The notes under the pieces were generated by a model. It did not search any database and was not told where the DNA came from. It saw nothing but the letters and a program-made list of their open reading frames with translations. From an uncultured Granulosicoccaceae bacterium (GTDB taxonomy: Bacteria; Pseudomonadota; Gammaproteobacteria; Granulosicoccales; Granulosicoccaceae), in assembly GCA_937958675.1 (NCBI GenBank), contig CALGND010000017.1, positions 95,595 through 159,594 of the forward strand: a stretch of 64,000 nucleotides of DNA, written 5' to 3'. A program made the position numbers and the translations under genes. This document shows, one piece after another, positions 10,529 to 19,767 of the stretch; the stretch's first letter is position 1; every line of letters starts with the position of its first letter.

Positions 10529-10553
10529 GGGCGGTCCTTACGACAGACCGCCC
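10529..10553 (-). terminator. Intercistronic hairpin between the binding-protein gene and the LivF-like gene
   Basis: GGGCGGTC (10529-10536) pairs with GACCGCCC (10546-10553) around a 9-nt loop. The downstream side on the minus strand is U-containing but has no long U-run. Such hairpins after solute-binding-protein genes are known to stabilise the upstream mRNA or to terminate part of the transcripts, which favours high binding-protein levels. Which of the two applies cannot be told here. Confidence 0.6.
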
Positions 10554-10569
10554 CTCGTTACGATTTCAA

Positions 10570-11859
10570 CTAGCCTTTAAAGCAAGCTGGTGTGATACCG
10601 TTTTCTTCGGCAAACGCAGCTGAATCTTCTGCGATCAATGGATCAGTTACCGCTTTGTTTGGCTCGATGTAGTCGGTTAACGCAACCCACTTGCTATCAG
10701 TTGCGTTCCACTGTTGCACGATACCTAGTCCTGAGCCACCATGATTTTCACAACTTACGTCGAACGCAGGGCCGATATTTTCCATACCGAGTTCCTTCAT
10801 TCGATCGGCGGTGATAGCCAGTGCTTCCATACCGTCACGAACCATTGCAGCTGTTACATCACTGACGCCATGAATTTTTTGTGCAGAAGCGATTGCTTCC
10901 TGTGCAAGCATGGCAGCATACATACCTCGGGTGTACAGCACGGTACCAAGATTGGACCCGTCGCCTGCTGCGTTTCCAGCATCATGTACATGCTTTTTGA
11001 TATCAGCGAAGACCGGTAAGTCGCCTATGCGGTTCATATTCAAAGACTTGTAACCATTCGCTCCGTCACCGGCAGGCGTTACATCGTGTTCAGCACCTGA
11101 CCACCAGTTACCAATGAAATTTTCCATTGGAAAACCAATGTTGGCAGCTTCCTGAATAGCGACCTGATTCATTACACCCCAGCCCCACATAAGTACATAG
11201 TCCGGGCGCTCGCGGCGGATTTGTAACCACTGTGACTTTTGTTCCTGGCCCGGGTGATCAACCGCAATCGGGTTAAAATCAAAACCATGCTCAGCTGACA
11301 ATGCTTCAAGTGTTCGGATAGGCTCTTTGCCGTAAGCCGAGTTATGATAGACAAGTGCGACTTTTTTACCTTTTAGATCTCCACCGTTCTCATCGAGTAG
11401 GTAGTTAACGATTACACCCGCCGCATCCCAGTAGTTTGCAGGATAGTTAAATACCCAGTTAAATACTTCGCCATTAGCAGCGGAGGTACGACCATAACCC
11501 ATGGTATGCAGTGGAATTTTATCAGCGGTTGCTTTAGGGATTAGCTGATAGGTGATACCAGTTGAGAGCGGTTGATAGATCAAAGCACCTTCGCCTTTTG
11601 TGCTTTCATAGCACTCAACACCTTTCTCGGTGTTGTATCCGGTTTCGCATTCAATGATACGAAGCTCTTCACCACCAATGCCGCCATCGCGAGCATTAAG
11701 CATGTTTAGATAGTCCTGATAGCCATCCGAGAACGGTATACCACCGGCGGCATAAGGACCGGTTCGATAGCTTAGATCTGGCATAACTAGATCAGCTGTT
11801 GCAGTACCTGCCGCAAGTGCAGTGGTAAGCGCTACAGCGGTTAACGTATAAAGTTTCAT
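10570..11859 (-). CDS. Branched-chain-type ABC transporter substrate-binding protein (LivK-like)
   Basis: A periplasmic type I solute-binding protein of 429 residues. It has a Sec signal peptide (KLYTLTAVALTTALAAGTATA) and a mature start near LVMPDLSYRTGPYAAGG. Segments IPFSDGYQDYLNMLNARDGGIGG and KKVALVYHNSAYGKEPIRTL fit the Peripla_BP_6 fold. An unusually good GAGAGGA ribosome-binding site lies upstream of the ATG at 11859. The ligand is unknown. The flanking CoA ligases point to a carboxylic acid (aromatic or aliphatic) rather than an amino acid, which is inference. Confidence 0.9.
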   Translation of the reverse strand: MKLYTLTAVALTTALAAGTATADLVMPDLSYRTGPYAAGGIPFSDGYQDYLNMLNARDGGIGGEELRIIECETGYNTEKGVECYESTKGEGALIYQPLSTGITYQLIPKATADKIPLHTMGYGRTSAANGEVFNWVFNYPANYWDAAGVIVNYLLDENGGDLKGKKVALVYHNSAYGKEPIRTLEALSAEHGFDFNPIAVDHPGQEQKSQWLQIRRERPDYVLMWGWGVMNQVAIQEAANIGFPMENFIGNWWSGAEHDVTPAGDGANGYKSLNMNRIGDLPVFADIKKHVHDAGNAAGDGSNLGTVLYTRGMYAAMLAQEAIASAQKIHGVSDVTAAMVRDGMEALAITADRMKELGMENIGPAFDVSCENHGGSGLGIVQQWNATDSKWVALTDYIEPNKAVTDPLIAEDSAAFAEENGITPACFKG

Positions 11860-11897
11860 TTTTATAAATCCTCTCTCAAAATGTGGTTATAAATATC

Positions 11898-11948
11898 TAC
11901 TTACTATTTACCTACTTACTTATTTTTTACTTACTCATTTTCACTTAC
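11898..11948 (-). repeat. Short tandem repeat between livM-like and livK-like genes
   Basis: Four near-copies of a 15-base unit that starts with TACTTACT begin at 11898, 11913, 11928 and (with one base lost and a C for T) 11942. The last copy overlaps the stop codon of the LivM-like gene. On the transcript they read as repeated AGTAAGTA blocks in A/U-rich surroundings, ending about 25 bases before the binding-protein ribosome-binding site. Confidence 0.7.
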
Positions 11949-13024
11949 TAATGGGGAAACGGCCATAACCGTAACTTCTCTTTGGCGACCCTCCAAAGCT
12001 GCGCTAACCCGTGTGGTTCCTTAATCAGAAAAAACATGATTAACAGACCCACAATAATGAGGTTAAAGTGCGCGACGAGATCTGGTGGCCACCCGAACAG
12101 ATCAACGCCTATTAATTTCAATACCACCGGCAGGCAAACGATAAATGCTGCGCCTGCAAAAGAACCGAAAATAGAACCCAGCCCGCCAATAATGACCATA
12201 AACAATACGAGAAAGGATTTATTTATACCAAATACTTCCCCGACTTCAACAGCGCCTAGATAGACGGAAAAGAAAAGTGCGCCGGAAATGCCTACGAAGA
12301 ACGAAGACACAGCAAAGGCGCTTAACTTAGCCCGAAGTGGGTTAACGCCGATGATCTCTGCAGCAATATCCATATCGCGGATGGCCATCCATTTGCGGCC
12401 CATGCTGCCTCTGGTCATATTGCGAGCGATGATCGCAGAACCGGTGACAAATACAAGGCAGACAAGATACACAGCCCAAGCGTCTGTGTTGGCTCCGGTA
12501 ACAGGCACGCCAAATACGAATCTCTCGGGTGCACTAATTTGACCTGACGCTGAGTTGTTATAAAACCATGGCACTTTGTTGAACAACCAGACCAGAAAGA
12601 ACTGTGCAGCCAGAGTCGCTACCGCCAGATAAAAGCCTTTAATTCGCAATGAGGGTAGACCAAAGGCTGCCCCGACCATTGCGGTAATGCCACCGGCCAG
12701 TACCACGTGGATCAAGATACTAACGTCGGGGAATGCTGTCATCAACTTATAACAGGAATAAGCTCCGACGGCCATAAACGCACCCGTACCGAGGCTCACC
12801 TGTCCACAATAACCGGTAAGGATATTAAGACCAATGGCGGCGATCGCGTAAATTAAAAATGGTATCAGTAAAGCGTTGGCCCAATAGTCATTGATAATGA
12901 AGGGCATTACCAAGAAGGCGATTGCCAACACGACCCAGTACCGATAGCGGTCAAATGCAATCGGAAACGTTTGATTGTCAGCAGCGTACGAGGTTTTAAA
13001 GTCTCCCGCTTCACGATAAAACAT
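11948..13024 (-). CDS. Branched-chain-type ABC transporter permease (LivM-like)
   Basis: An inner-membrane permease of 358 residues with about 9-10 hydrophobic segments. The family landmarks GLNILTGYCGQVSLGTGAFMAVGAY (residues about 63-87), the loop MAIRDMDIAAEIIGVNPLRAKLSAF (the EAA-like ATPase-contact loop, residues about 212-237) and FLVLFMVIIGGLGSIFGSFAGAAF are all present. The N-terminal 25 residues are hydrophilic. The ATG at 13024 has a GGGAGAG ribosome-binding site at good spacing. It lies 38 bp after the LivH-like gene in the same operon. Confidence 0.92.
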   Translation of the reverse strand: MFYREAGDFKTSYAADNQTFPIAFDRYRYWVVLAIAFLVMPFIINDYWANALLIPFLIYAIAAIGLNILTGYCGQVSLGTGAFMAVGAYSCYKLMTAFPDVSILIHVVLAGGITAMVGAAFGLPSLRIKGFYLAVATLAAQFFLVWLFNKVPWFYNNSASGQISAPERFVFGVPVTGANTDAWAVYLVCLVFVTGSAIIARNMTRGSMGRKWMAIRDMDIAAEIIGVNPLRAKLSAFAVSSFFVGISGALFFSVYLGAVEVGEVFGINKSFLVLFMVIIGGLGSIFGSFAGAAFIVCLPVVLKLIGVDLFGWPPDLVAHFNLIIVGLLIMFFLIKEPHGLAQLWRVAKEKLRLWPFPH

Positions 13025-13062
13025 AAGACTCTCCCGTAAAGGTGCGTGGATGGGCGACTAGT

Positions 13063-14058
13063 TCAGACGCGTTCAATGATTTTCTCCCCGAACAAACCTT
13101 GCGGACGAAACACCAGAAAAAGTAAGGCTAATACGTAGGCAAACCAGTTTTCCGTTGCGCCTCCTATCATAGGGCCGACCGTATACTCGAACAGCTTTTC
13201 ACCCACACCGATAATCAGTCCACCGACGATGGCGCCGGGAATTGAAGTGAATCCGCCCAGCATTAAAACAGGCAATGCCTTTAACGCGATCAGTGACAGA
13301 GAAAATTGAACTCCAGATTTTGCACCCCACATGACACCGGCAACCAGCGCTACCAAACCTGCCAGCGACCAAACCAATACCCAGATGAAGTTCAGAGAAA
13401 TACCAACACTTAACGCGGCCTGATGATCATCAGCAACTGCACGCATCGCACGACCGTGCTTGGTGTACTGACTGAACGCGATCAAGGCAAGTACCAAAAT
13501 GATTGCGACCACTGATGCGACCATATCGAGTTTATCTATAAAGAATCCATAGAAGTCGTCGCCGCCTAAATTGGCGCTGAGTTCTTCGATAACACGTGAA
13601 CCCCCTTGCGGTAACCCTAAGTCGAGGGTTTTAATGTTTGAGCCCCACATTAAATCACCCATGCCTTCAAGGAAGTAGGCGAGGCCGATTGTTGCCATAA
13701 ACAAAATTATGGGCTCCTGACCAACTAAGTGTTTGAACAAAAACTGTTGAACGGCCCATGCGAATGCGACCATCACTAGCAAGGTTAAGGCAATGGCTAA
13801 TAGCGCCGGTACCTCCCAGCCGAAGTTATGAATCTTGGTTCCGAAGATTTCGTTAATAAGATGCGAGAAGGGGATTTGCCCCTCCATGATGCCAACCAGC
13901 GTCAGTGCCGCAAACAATGCCATGACTCCCTGGGCAAAGTTGAAAATTCCGGAGGCTTTAAAAATTAGAACAAAACCCAGGGCGACCAGTGCGTACATCA
14001 CACCCGCCATTAATCCGTTGAGGATCACTTCAATGCCGTAGAGGAAATCAGCTGACAT
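13063..14058 (-). CDS. Branched-chain-type ABC transporter permease (LivH-like)
   Basis: An inner-membrane permease partner of the LivM-like protein. Landmarks are LNGLMAGVMYALVALGFVLIFKASGIFNFAQG at the start, the ATPase-contact loop HGRAMRAVADDHQAALSVGI and LKALPVLMLGGFTSIPGAIVGG. I place the start at the ATG at 14058 (331 residues) because GGAGAG lies just upstream. A TTG at 14097 would add 13 residues with no ribosome-binding site. It sits between the LivG-like gene (ends 14100) and the LivM-like gene. Confidence 0.9.
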   Translation of the reverse strand: MSADFLYGIEVILNGLMAGVMYALVALGFVLIFKASGIFNFAQGVMALFAALTLVGIMEGQIPFSHLINEIFGTKIHNFGWEVPALLAIALTLLVMVAFAWAVQQFLFKHLVGQEPIILFMATIGLAYFLEGMGDLMWGSNIKTLDLGLPQGGSRVIEELSANLGGDDFYGFFIDKLDMVASVVAIILVLALIAFSQYTKHGRAMRAVADDHQAALSVGISLNFIWVLVWSLAGLVALVAGVMWGAKSGVQFSLSLIALKALPVLMLGGFTSIPGAIVGGLIIGVGEKLFEYTVGPMIGGATENWFAYVLALLFLVFRPQGLFGEKIIERV

Positions 14059-14099
14059 GGCACTCTCCAGAGCTTGCCTTAAGATTGCGAGTATCAAGA

Positions 14100-14945
14100 T
14101 TAATCATGTGACACTCCCAGATAAGCTTCAATGACTTCCTGATTGTTGCGAACTTCGTCCGGTGTTCCGTCACCAATTTTTTTGCCGTAGTCCATCACCA
14201 CTACCCGGTCAGACAAATCCATAACAACACCCATATCATGTTCGATCAGCGCGATCGTGGTGCCGAATTCATCGTTAACATCGAGGATAAAACGGCTCAT
14301 GTCTTCTTTCTCCTCCACGTTCATGCCAGCCATTGGTTCATCTAGCAATAGCAGATTGGGTTCTGCCGCCAAGGCACGCGCTAACTCTACGCGTTTTTTT
14401 AAACCATAAGGTAATCGCCCGACCGGGGTTTTGCGAATCGTTTGGATTTCAAGAAAGTCGATAATCTCTTCAACCTTTTGGCGGTTGATCGTCTCTTCTT
14501 TTTTCGCACTACCTAGCCAGATAGACTGCGCTACCCAGCCGGTTTTCATAAAGTTCAGGCGGCCAGTCATTATGTTGTCGAGTACTGTCATGCCTTCAAA
14601 CAAGGCAATGTTTTGGAACGTTCGTGCAATGCCTTGACGAGCAACTTTGTAAGGTCGCATGGTTGGACGTTTTTTTCCCATAAACCATACTTCACCTTCC
14701 TGCGGCTGATAGAAACCACTAATAACATTGAGCATGGAAGACTTACCAGCTCCATTGGGTCCGATGATCGCGCGTATTTCTCCTTGTCTGATGTTAAAGC
14801 TGATGTCGTTTATTGCGATTAGTCCGCCAAAGCGAAGCGTTATGGACTTTAGATCCATCATTACCCCGCCGATCTTGCGGCCATCTGCGGTGGTGTAATC
14901 TTCCAGAGTTTGATCTTGCATCTGTGGTGTAGCGGTTTCGTTCAT
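14100..14945 (-). CDS. Branched-chain-type ABC transporter ATP-binding protein (LivG-like)
   Basis: A nucleotide-binding subunit of 281 residues. It has Walker A GPNGAGKSSMLNVISG, LivG-type RQGIARTFQNIALFEGMTVLDNIM, Walker B LLLLDEPMAGMNVEEKEDM and the switch histidine in IALIEHDMGVVMDLSDRV. About 25 extra residues precede the ATPase core. The start ATG overlaps the stop of the upstream acyl-CoA synthetase gene by four bases (ATGA), so the two are translationally coupled. Confidence 0.93.
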   Translation of the reverse strand: MNETATPQMQDQTLEDYTTADGRKIGGVMMDLKSITLRFGGLIAINDISFNIRQGEIRAIIGPNGAGKSSMLNVISGFYQPQEGEVWFMGKKRPTMRPYKVARQGIARTFQNIALFEGMTVLDNIMTGRLNFMKTGWVAQSIWLGSAKKEETINRQKVEEIIDFLEIQTIRKTPVGRLPYGLKKRVELARALAAEPNLLLLDEPMAGMNVEEKEDMSRFILDVNDEFGTTIALIEHDMGVVMDLSDRVVVMDYGKKIGDGTPDEVRNNQEVIEAYLGVSHD

Positions 14946-16888
14946 GCGGCGCTTGCCTCGCGTGAGATCACTGTTGCGTCTCTGATTTCGAGTGTCGCTG
15001 TGATTTTTCCCTTACGGCCATCTTCGTAAGTGACTTCAGTTTCGGTATAGATTGAAGAGGAACCATCGTATAGGGCGTCTACCAAATCTTTAAATTTTTC
15101 TGCGATGACACCGCGCCGGACTTTGCGTGTTCTGGTGATTTCGCCATCGTCTGCATCTAGCTCTTTGTGCAAAACCAGAAAACGATGGATCTGACAGCCC
15201 GCTAGCATTTCATCCTCAGCAATACTGGTATTCACTTCACTAACATGCCTGCCTATAATGTTTAGTACTTCAGGGTGTTGTGACAATTCTTGATAAGAGG
15301 CGTACGCCACGTTGTTACGCTCTGCCCAGTTGCCGACTGAAGTCAGATCTATGTTGATAAATGCGCAGCATTTATCTCGTTCTGCACCGAACACCACTGA
15401 CTCGAGGATATCCGGGTAGAACTTGAGTTTGTTCTCTACATACTTTGGGGCAAACAAAGAATTATCCGCCATCTTACCGACGTCTTTCACTCTATCGATG
15501 ATGCGAAGTTGACCGGTGTCCTCTTCTATAAAACCAGCATCGCCAGTCGCAACCCAACCGTCTTGTGCTTTAGTAGAGGCCGTGCTTTCAGCGTTTTTAT
15601 AGTATTCAACGAAGACACCGGGGGAGCGATAAAACACTTCACCATTGTCATCTATCTTTAGTTCAACACCCGGGCTTGGAATGCCAACGGTATCGGCGCG
15701 AACGGCCCCGTCTTTTTGCTGTGTGATAAACACAGTGGCTTCGGTTTGACCGTATAGCTGTTTTAGATTGATGCCAAGTGAGCGGTAAAATTCGAACAAC
15801 TCCGGCCCGATCGCTTCGCCGGCGGTATAGCCTACTCGAATGCGACGTAATCCAAGCGTATCTTTGAGTGGCTCGTACACCATAAGCTTGCCCAGCTGGT
15901 AGCTAAGCTTGTCTTTGAAACCAACTTTGCCACCATCTAGAAGGGTAGGGCCAACGCGTTTTGCCACTTTCATAAAGTGGTCGAACATGCGTTTTTTAAA
16001 TTTACTAGCGTCTTCCATGCGAATCATGACGGAAGTAAGCTGGCTTTCGAACACTTGCGGCGGTGCGAAGAAATAAGTCGGACCAATCTCACGTAGGTCT
16101 GACTGCATGGTGTCTGGTGATTCGGGGCAGTTGACACAGAAGCCTGCCCATAGTGCTTGCCCCATAGAGAATATATAGTCACCAACCCACGCCATTGGCA
16201 GGTAAGCCAGTATTTCTTCTTTATGTGTCAGCTTATCGAACTCGCAGGAATTTTTAGCGGTCTCGATGACGTTGTGATTTGAAAGGACAACACCCTTAGG
16301 TCGGCTGGTGGTACCGGACGTATAAAGAATCACGCAAGTGCTTTGTGCTGTAAGCTCCGCCGTGCGTTGGGCAAGCTCATCATCATCGCCCTGTTCGCGA
16401 CCCAGTTTCTGCACGTCAATGTAAGCCGTCATTTGTTCGTGGTCGTACTTACGCAAACCCCGACCGTCAAGGTAGATAACGTGTTCCAGATTTGAGAGTT
16501 CGTCGCTGACATCCGCAACTTTATCAACTTGTTCCTGATCGCCGGCGATGACAAACCGTGCGCCGCAGTGATCTAGTGCATAGGCCAGTTCTTCAGCGGA
16601 GGCGTCTTGATACAACGGTACTGGAATGCAACCGGCTTTTTGAGAGGCAATGCCAGCCCAGTACATGGCAGGACGGTTGCGGCCGATTATAGCGACATAG
16701 TCTCCTCGGTTCGCGCCCAGTGCAATTAGCCCTTTTGCTAAAGCATCAACCTCTTGCTGTGCCTCGAACCAAGTCCAAGTTTGCCAAATGCCGTATTCTT
16801 TTTCTCGATAAGCTATCGCCTTTGCGCGGCGTTGGACATTGCGGGCAAGTAGTGTTGGCAGTGATACCGCCGTATTTGAATCCGTCAT
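14942..16888 (-). CDS. Long-chain-type AMP-forming acyl-CoA synthetase
   Basis: A 648-residue adenylate-forming enzyme of the FAA1/FadD15 type, expected to activate a fatty or related acid with ATP and CoA. Motifs are the P-loop ILYTSGTTSRPKGVVLSNHN (about residue 188), the long-chain-type LAYLPMAWVGDYIFSMGQALW, the YGQTEATVFITQQ A5 motif and the GDAGFIEEDTGQLRIIDRVKD A7-A8 hinge. The lysine-containing C-terminus is long, as in AMP-binding members of this subgroup. It is the first gene of the minus-strand uptake operon and faces the divergent histidine kinase gene across 134 bp. Confidence 0.9.
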   Translation of the reverse strand: MTDSNTAVSLPTLLARNVQRRAKAIAYREKEYGIWQTWTWFEAQQEVDALAKGLIALGANRGDYVAIIGRNRPAMYWAGIASQKAGCIPVPLYQDASAEELAYALDHCGARFVIAGDQEQVDKVADVSDELSNLEHVIYLDGRGLRKYDHEQMTAYIDVQKLGREQGDDDELAQRTAELTAQSTCVILYTSGTTSRPKGVVLSNHNVIETAKNSCEFDKLTHKEEILAYLPMAWVGDYIFSMGQALWAGFCVNCPESPDTMQSDLREIGPTYFFAPPQVFESQLTSVMIRMEDASKFKKRMFDHFMKVAKRVGPTLLDGGKVGFKDKLSYQLGKLMVYEPLKDTLGLRRIRVGYTAGEAIGPELFEFYRSLGINLKQLYGQTEATVFITQQKDGAVRADTVGIPSPGVELKIDDNGEVFYRSPGVFVEYYKNAESTASTKAQDGWVATGDAGFIEEDTGQLRIIDRVKDVGKMADNSLFAPKYVENKLKFYPDILESVVFGAERDKCCAFINIDLTSVGNWAERNNVAYASYQELSQHPEVLNIIGRHVSEVNTSIAEDEMLAGCQIHRFLVLHKELDADDGEITRTRKVRRGVIAEKFKDLVDALYDGSSSIYTETEVTYEDGRKGKITATLEIRDATVISREASAA

Positions 16889-16925
16889 TCTAATGATGTC
16901 TTCCCCAAACTGATGTTACTCTATG

Positions 16926-16988
16926 GACAATTGTGCCTGACAATTACAGCTTAATTTTTGCAGAAATCTAACGAAATGTAACGCAATG
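16926..16988. promoter_or_regulatory. Direct repeats in the divergent promoter region
   Basis: Two kinds of direct repeat lie between the divergent acyl-CoA synthetase operon and the histidine kinase gene. GACAATT occurs at 16926-16932 and 16939-16945 (13-base spacing). TAACGAAATG (16969-16978) is followed directly by TAACGCAATG (16979-16988). Tandem 10-11-base half-sites are the usual binding pattern for OmpR/PhoB-type regulators, and such a regulator is encoded at 18936-19643. Binding is inferred, not shown. Confidence 0.4.
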
Positions 16989-17022
16989 ATTTTATTAGTC
17001 AATATCCGAGATTGATCACCTC

Positions 17023-18939
17023 ATGACAATAAACCAGCAAACTCGTGTAGACATGATTCAGGCAGGCTTGAATCTAATAAGTCAAGCAATTTCTATCTAT
17101 GACCACGAATTAAAACTGGTTCATGCTAATCGGCGCATGCAAACCATGTTTCAAGTGCCAGCTGAGCTGTTGCAGCCTGGTGCTGATTTTGGCGGTATTC
17201 TGCGCTATGTTGCTGAGCGAGGCGAGTATGGACAACTCGACGACATCAGCGCGTTTGTCGAAGAGAAAGTGACCTTAGCGTTGGCGTTTGAGCCACACTA
17301 TTTTGAGCGAACCCGAGCGAATGGTACATCGATATCGGTAGAAGGATGCCCGCTTGAGTCCGGCGGCTGGATTACTGTGTTTACAGATATTACGGCGATC
17401 AAACGTGATGAGGAAACAATTTTGTCAAAAGCTAATGGTTTGTCGCAAGAGTTGCTGCAACGCTCCGATGAACTAGCGCAGACCAACCGTCAAATGGCTG
17501 CTTCGCTCCGCTCGCTTGAAACTACCCAGCAAGAACTGATCGAAAGTCGTGAGCGTTTACAGTTAATCAACCGTATGACACCCGCGCACATTGCACACGT
17601 GAATTCTGACGGCGCTTATACGCACTCCAACGGTCGACTACCGAGCGTTATCCCTTTCACTGAAAGCAATATTGTAGGTCGCAAGTTTGAACAAGTTTTA
17701 AGTAGTGAGGTTTGTAAAGAAGTCATACCCAGTTTTAAAAAAGCCCTTAATGGAGAATCAAGCGTTTCTGAATTCAAGGAAGAGGGTTCTGGGCGGTTTA
17801 TTCGTTTGGCCATGACACCGGATATAGACAGAAACGACACGGTGCGAGGTGCATACATATTGTCCACCGATGCGACCGAAGAAGTTCAAGCTCGACGTGC
17901 ACTTGCCCACGCTAGCCGTAAAGCACTTGCCACACAATTAACCAGTGTAATGGCACATGACTTCTCTAATCTGTTGACCATTATAATGGGCCAGCAAAAC
18001 CAGCTGGAGAAAATCGTTGGCGATGATCAAACGCTCAGCAGCATAAGTAAGACCATCAAGTCTGCGACCAGACGCGGTGCCGAGCTAATAGATACGCTCA
18101 ACCGTATAGAAACACAACGTCATATCGATGCAGTTAAGGTCAGTGCTAATGATTTTGTATCGCACGTTAGCCGTCTGGCAAAGGCTGCCGTTCCAAAAGG
18201 TATCGATCTTAAATTCGATATCGATATACCTGACAAGAACCTTATGATCGATCCAGGCTTTGCCAGTGATGCGATTTTGAATCTCGTGATAAACGCCGCT
18301 GAGGCCTGTGGTGAATCAGGCTCCATTGCAGTACAAATATTGGTAACACCGCAGCAGGAGCTGCAATTTCGCACTCGGGATGATGGCCCCGGGTTTTCCG
18401 ATGACGCTCTGGGCAATGCACTGAAACCGTTCTATTCCACCAAAGAAGATAAGGTGGGCCGCGGTCTTGGCTTGTCCTCAGCGTTCGATTTTGCGAGATC
18501 GTGTGGTGGCAGTTTGCGCATACGCAATCACGAAGATGGGGGAGCGCTGGTGGTGATGACAATCCCGTATCTGCCTGTGTTATCAGTTGAAGGACAAGTG
18601 ATATTAGTCGTTGATGACGATGATGAAGTACGCAGAGTGATAAGTGATCACCTACGCAGCGGTGGGAGGTTGGTCGTCGAGGCTAGCTCGCTGCGTGAAG
18701 CGCGTGAACTTATTAAGCTAGAAGGTTTGTCTTCCGTTATTACTGATCTGGACTTAGGTAATGCCAAAACTGGTATAGATGTGGCAGCGATTGTACCGGA
18801 TGATGTCGCTGTGTTAATAGTGACTGGGCTAAATGCATCTGACCCGCGTCGACAGCAAGCGGAAGTCAGTTACCCGGTACTTGAAAAACCGTTTGAATTA
18901 AACGCGCTTGATCTTGCTCTGGCTCGGATGAGTTCATGA
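17023..18939 (+). CDS. PAS-domain hybrid sensor histidine kinase
   Basis: A soluble 638-residue kinase with no membrane helix. It has an N-terminal PAS-like region (residues about 10-125, with LISQAISIYDHELKLVHANRRM), a coiled-coil linker (130-185), a second PAS (185-295), a kinase core with phospho-acceptor His312 in the MAHDFSNLL motif, N-box NLVINAAEAC, G-boxes RDDGPGF and GRGLGLS, and a C-terminal receiver with Asp575 in VITDLDLG. The MAHDFSNLL H-box belongs to the group written AHDFNNLL in other kinases. Its stop overlaps the start of the response regulator gene (ATGA), so the pair is one two-component system. It is divergent from the acyl-CoA ligase/ABC operon, a likely target. Confidence 0.88.
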   Translation: MTINQQTRVDMIQAGLNLISQAISIYDHELKLVHANRRMQTMFQVPAELLQPGADFGGILRYVAERGEYGQLDDISAFVEEKVTLALAFEPHYFERTRANGTSISVEGCPLESGGWITVFTDITAIKRDEETILSKANGLSQELLQRSDELAQTNRQMAASLRSLETTQQELIESRERLQLINRMTPAHIAHVNSDGAYTHSNGRLPSVIPFTESNIVGRKFEQVLSSEVCKEVIPSFKKALNGESSVSEFKEEGSGRFIRLAMTPDIDRNDTVRGAYILSTDATEEVQARRALAHASRKALATQLTSVMAHDFSNLLTIIMGQQNQLEKIVGDDQTLSSISKTIKSATRRGAELIDTLNRIETQRHIDAVKVSANDFVSHVSRLAKAAVPKGIDLKFDIDIPDKNLMIDPGFASDAILNLVINAAEACGESGSIAVQILVTPQQELQFRTRDDGPGFSDDALGNALKPFYSTKEDKVGRGLGLSSAFDFARSCGGSLRIRNHEDGGALVVMTIPYLPVLSVEGQVILVVDDDDEVRRVISDHLRSGGRLVVEASSLREARELIKLEGLSSVITDLDLGNAKTGIDVAAIVPDDVAVLIVTGLNASDPRRQQAEVSYPVLEKPFELNALDLALARMSS

Positions 18940-19643
18940 TGTCTGCTACGCGTATCTCCATACTCGAAGATTCTACTGAAATACGCAAATTGCTAAAAGA
19001 AGCCTTGCTGGCTGAGGGGTTTGAAGTCAAAGCCTATGGCTTAGCACAGCAATTCGAGGGTGATGTCAAAGCATGGAACCCTGATGTGTGTATTGTTGAT
19101 TTAGGTCTTCCCGATAAAGATGGTTTGGCAATACTGAGCCATTTAGCCAATAACTTTGATACGGCTATTATGGTTGTGTCTGGTCGATCTACGCTGTCTG
19201 ACAAAGTCGCTGGATTAGAGCTTGGTGCAGATGACTATATCACCAAGCCCTTCGAAGTTACCGAGTTAGTGGCGCGAATCCGTGCACTGATACGGCGCAA
19301 GAACGTAGTCGGTACAAGTGGTGACAAAAACGTTTTTCAGTTCTCCGGCTGGACAGCTGACCTGTCCAAATTTCTATTAACATCAGAGCGCGGCAAAGAA
19401 CAGCGGCTGTCTGCGAGTGAGGTAGCACTGCTAGAGATTTTTCTGCGACGTGCCAACCGGTTGATTACGCGTGACCAAATACGCGAAGAACTGGGTGATC
19501 GCGGTGACGAGTTTTCGTTTGATCGCGCTATTGACGTTCGGGTGTCGCGCTTGAGAACCAAGCTCAAAGACTCACCAAAAAATTCAAAAATTATTCAAAC
19601 AATATACGGGGCAGGATACATACTGATCTCCGATGTTAGCTGA
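18936..19643 (+). CDS. OmpR/PhoB-family response regulator
   Basis: A 235-residue DNA-binding regulator. The receiver domain (residues 5-115) has the acidic pair Glu11-Asp12, phospho-acceptor Asp55 in VDLGLPDKDG and the conserved Lys in DDYITKPFE. The winged-helix output domain (about 135-232) shows LSASEVALLEIFLRRANRLITRDQI and IDVRVSRLRTKLKD...IQTIYGAGYIL. It is translationally coupled to the kinase gene. Its own promoter region may contain the tandem repeats at 16969-16988. Confidence 0.93.
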   Translation: MMSATRISILEDSTEIRKLLKEALLAEGFEVKAYGLAQQFEGDVKAWNPDVCIVDLGLPDKDGLAILSHLANNFDTAIMVVSGRSTLSDKVAGLELGADDYITKPFEVTELVARIRALIRRKNVVGTSGDKNVFQFSGWTADLSKFLLTSERGKEQRLSASEVALLEIFLRRANRLITRDQIREELGDRGDEFSFDRAIDVRVSRLRTKLKDSPKNSKIIQTIYGAGYILISDVS

Positions 19644-19767
19644 TGCGATGGCGGAGTGAATACTTCATAGCGAATTAAGATCGTGTTTGGTTTGATGCGC
19701 CCAGCCCATGTGGACGCAGACACGGTATAGTAGTGGTTGACACCCGCACCCATAACATCTGGTAGCC

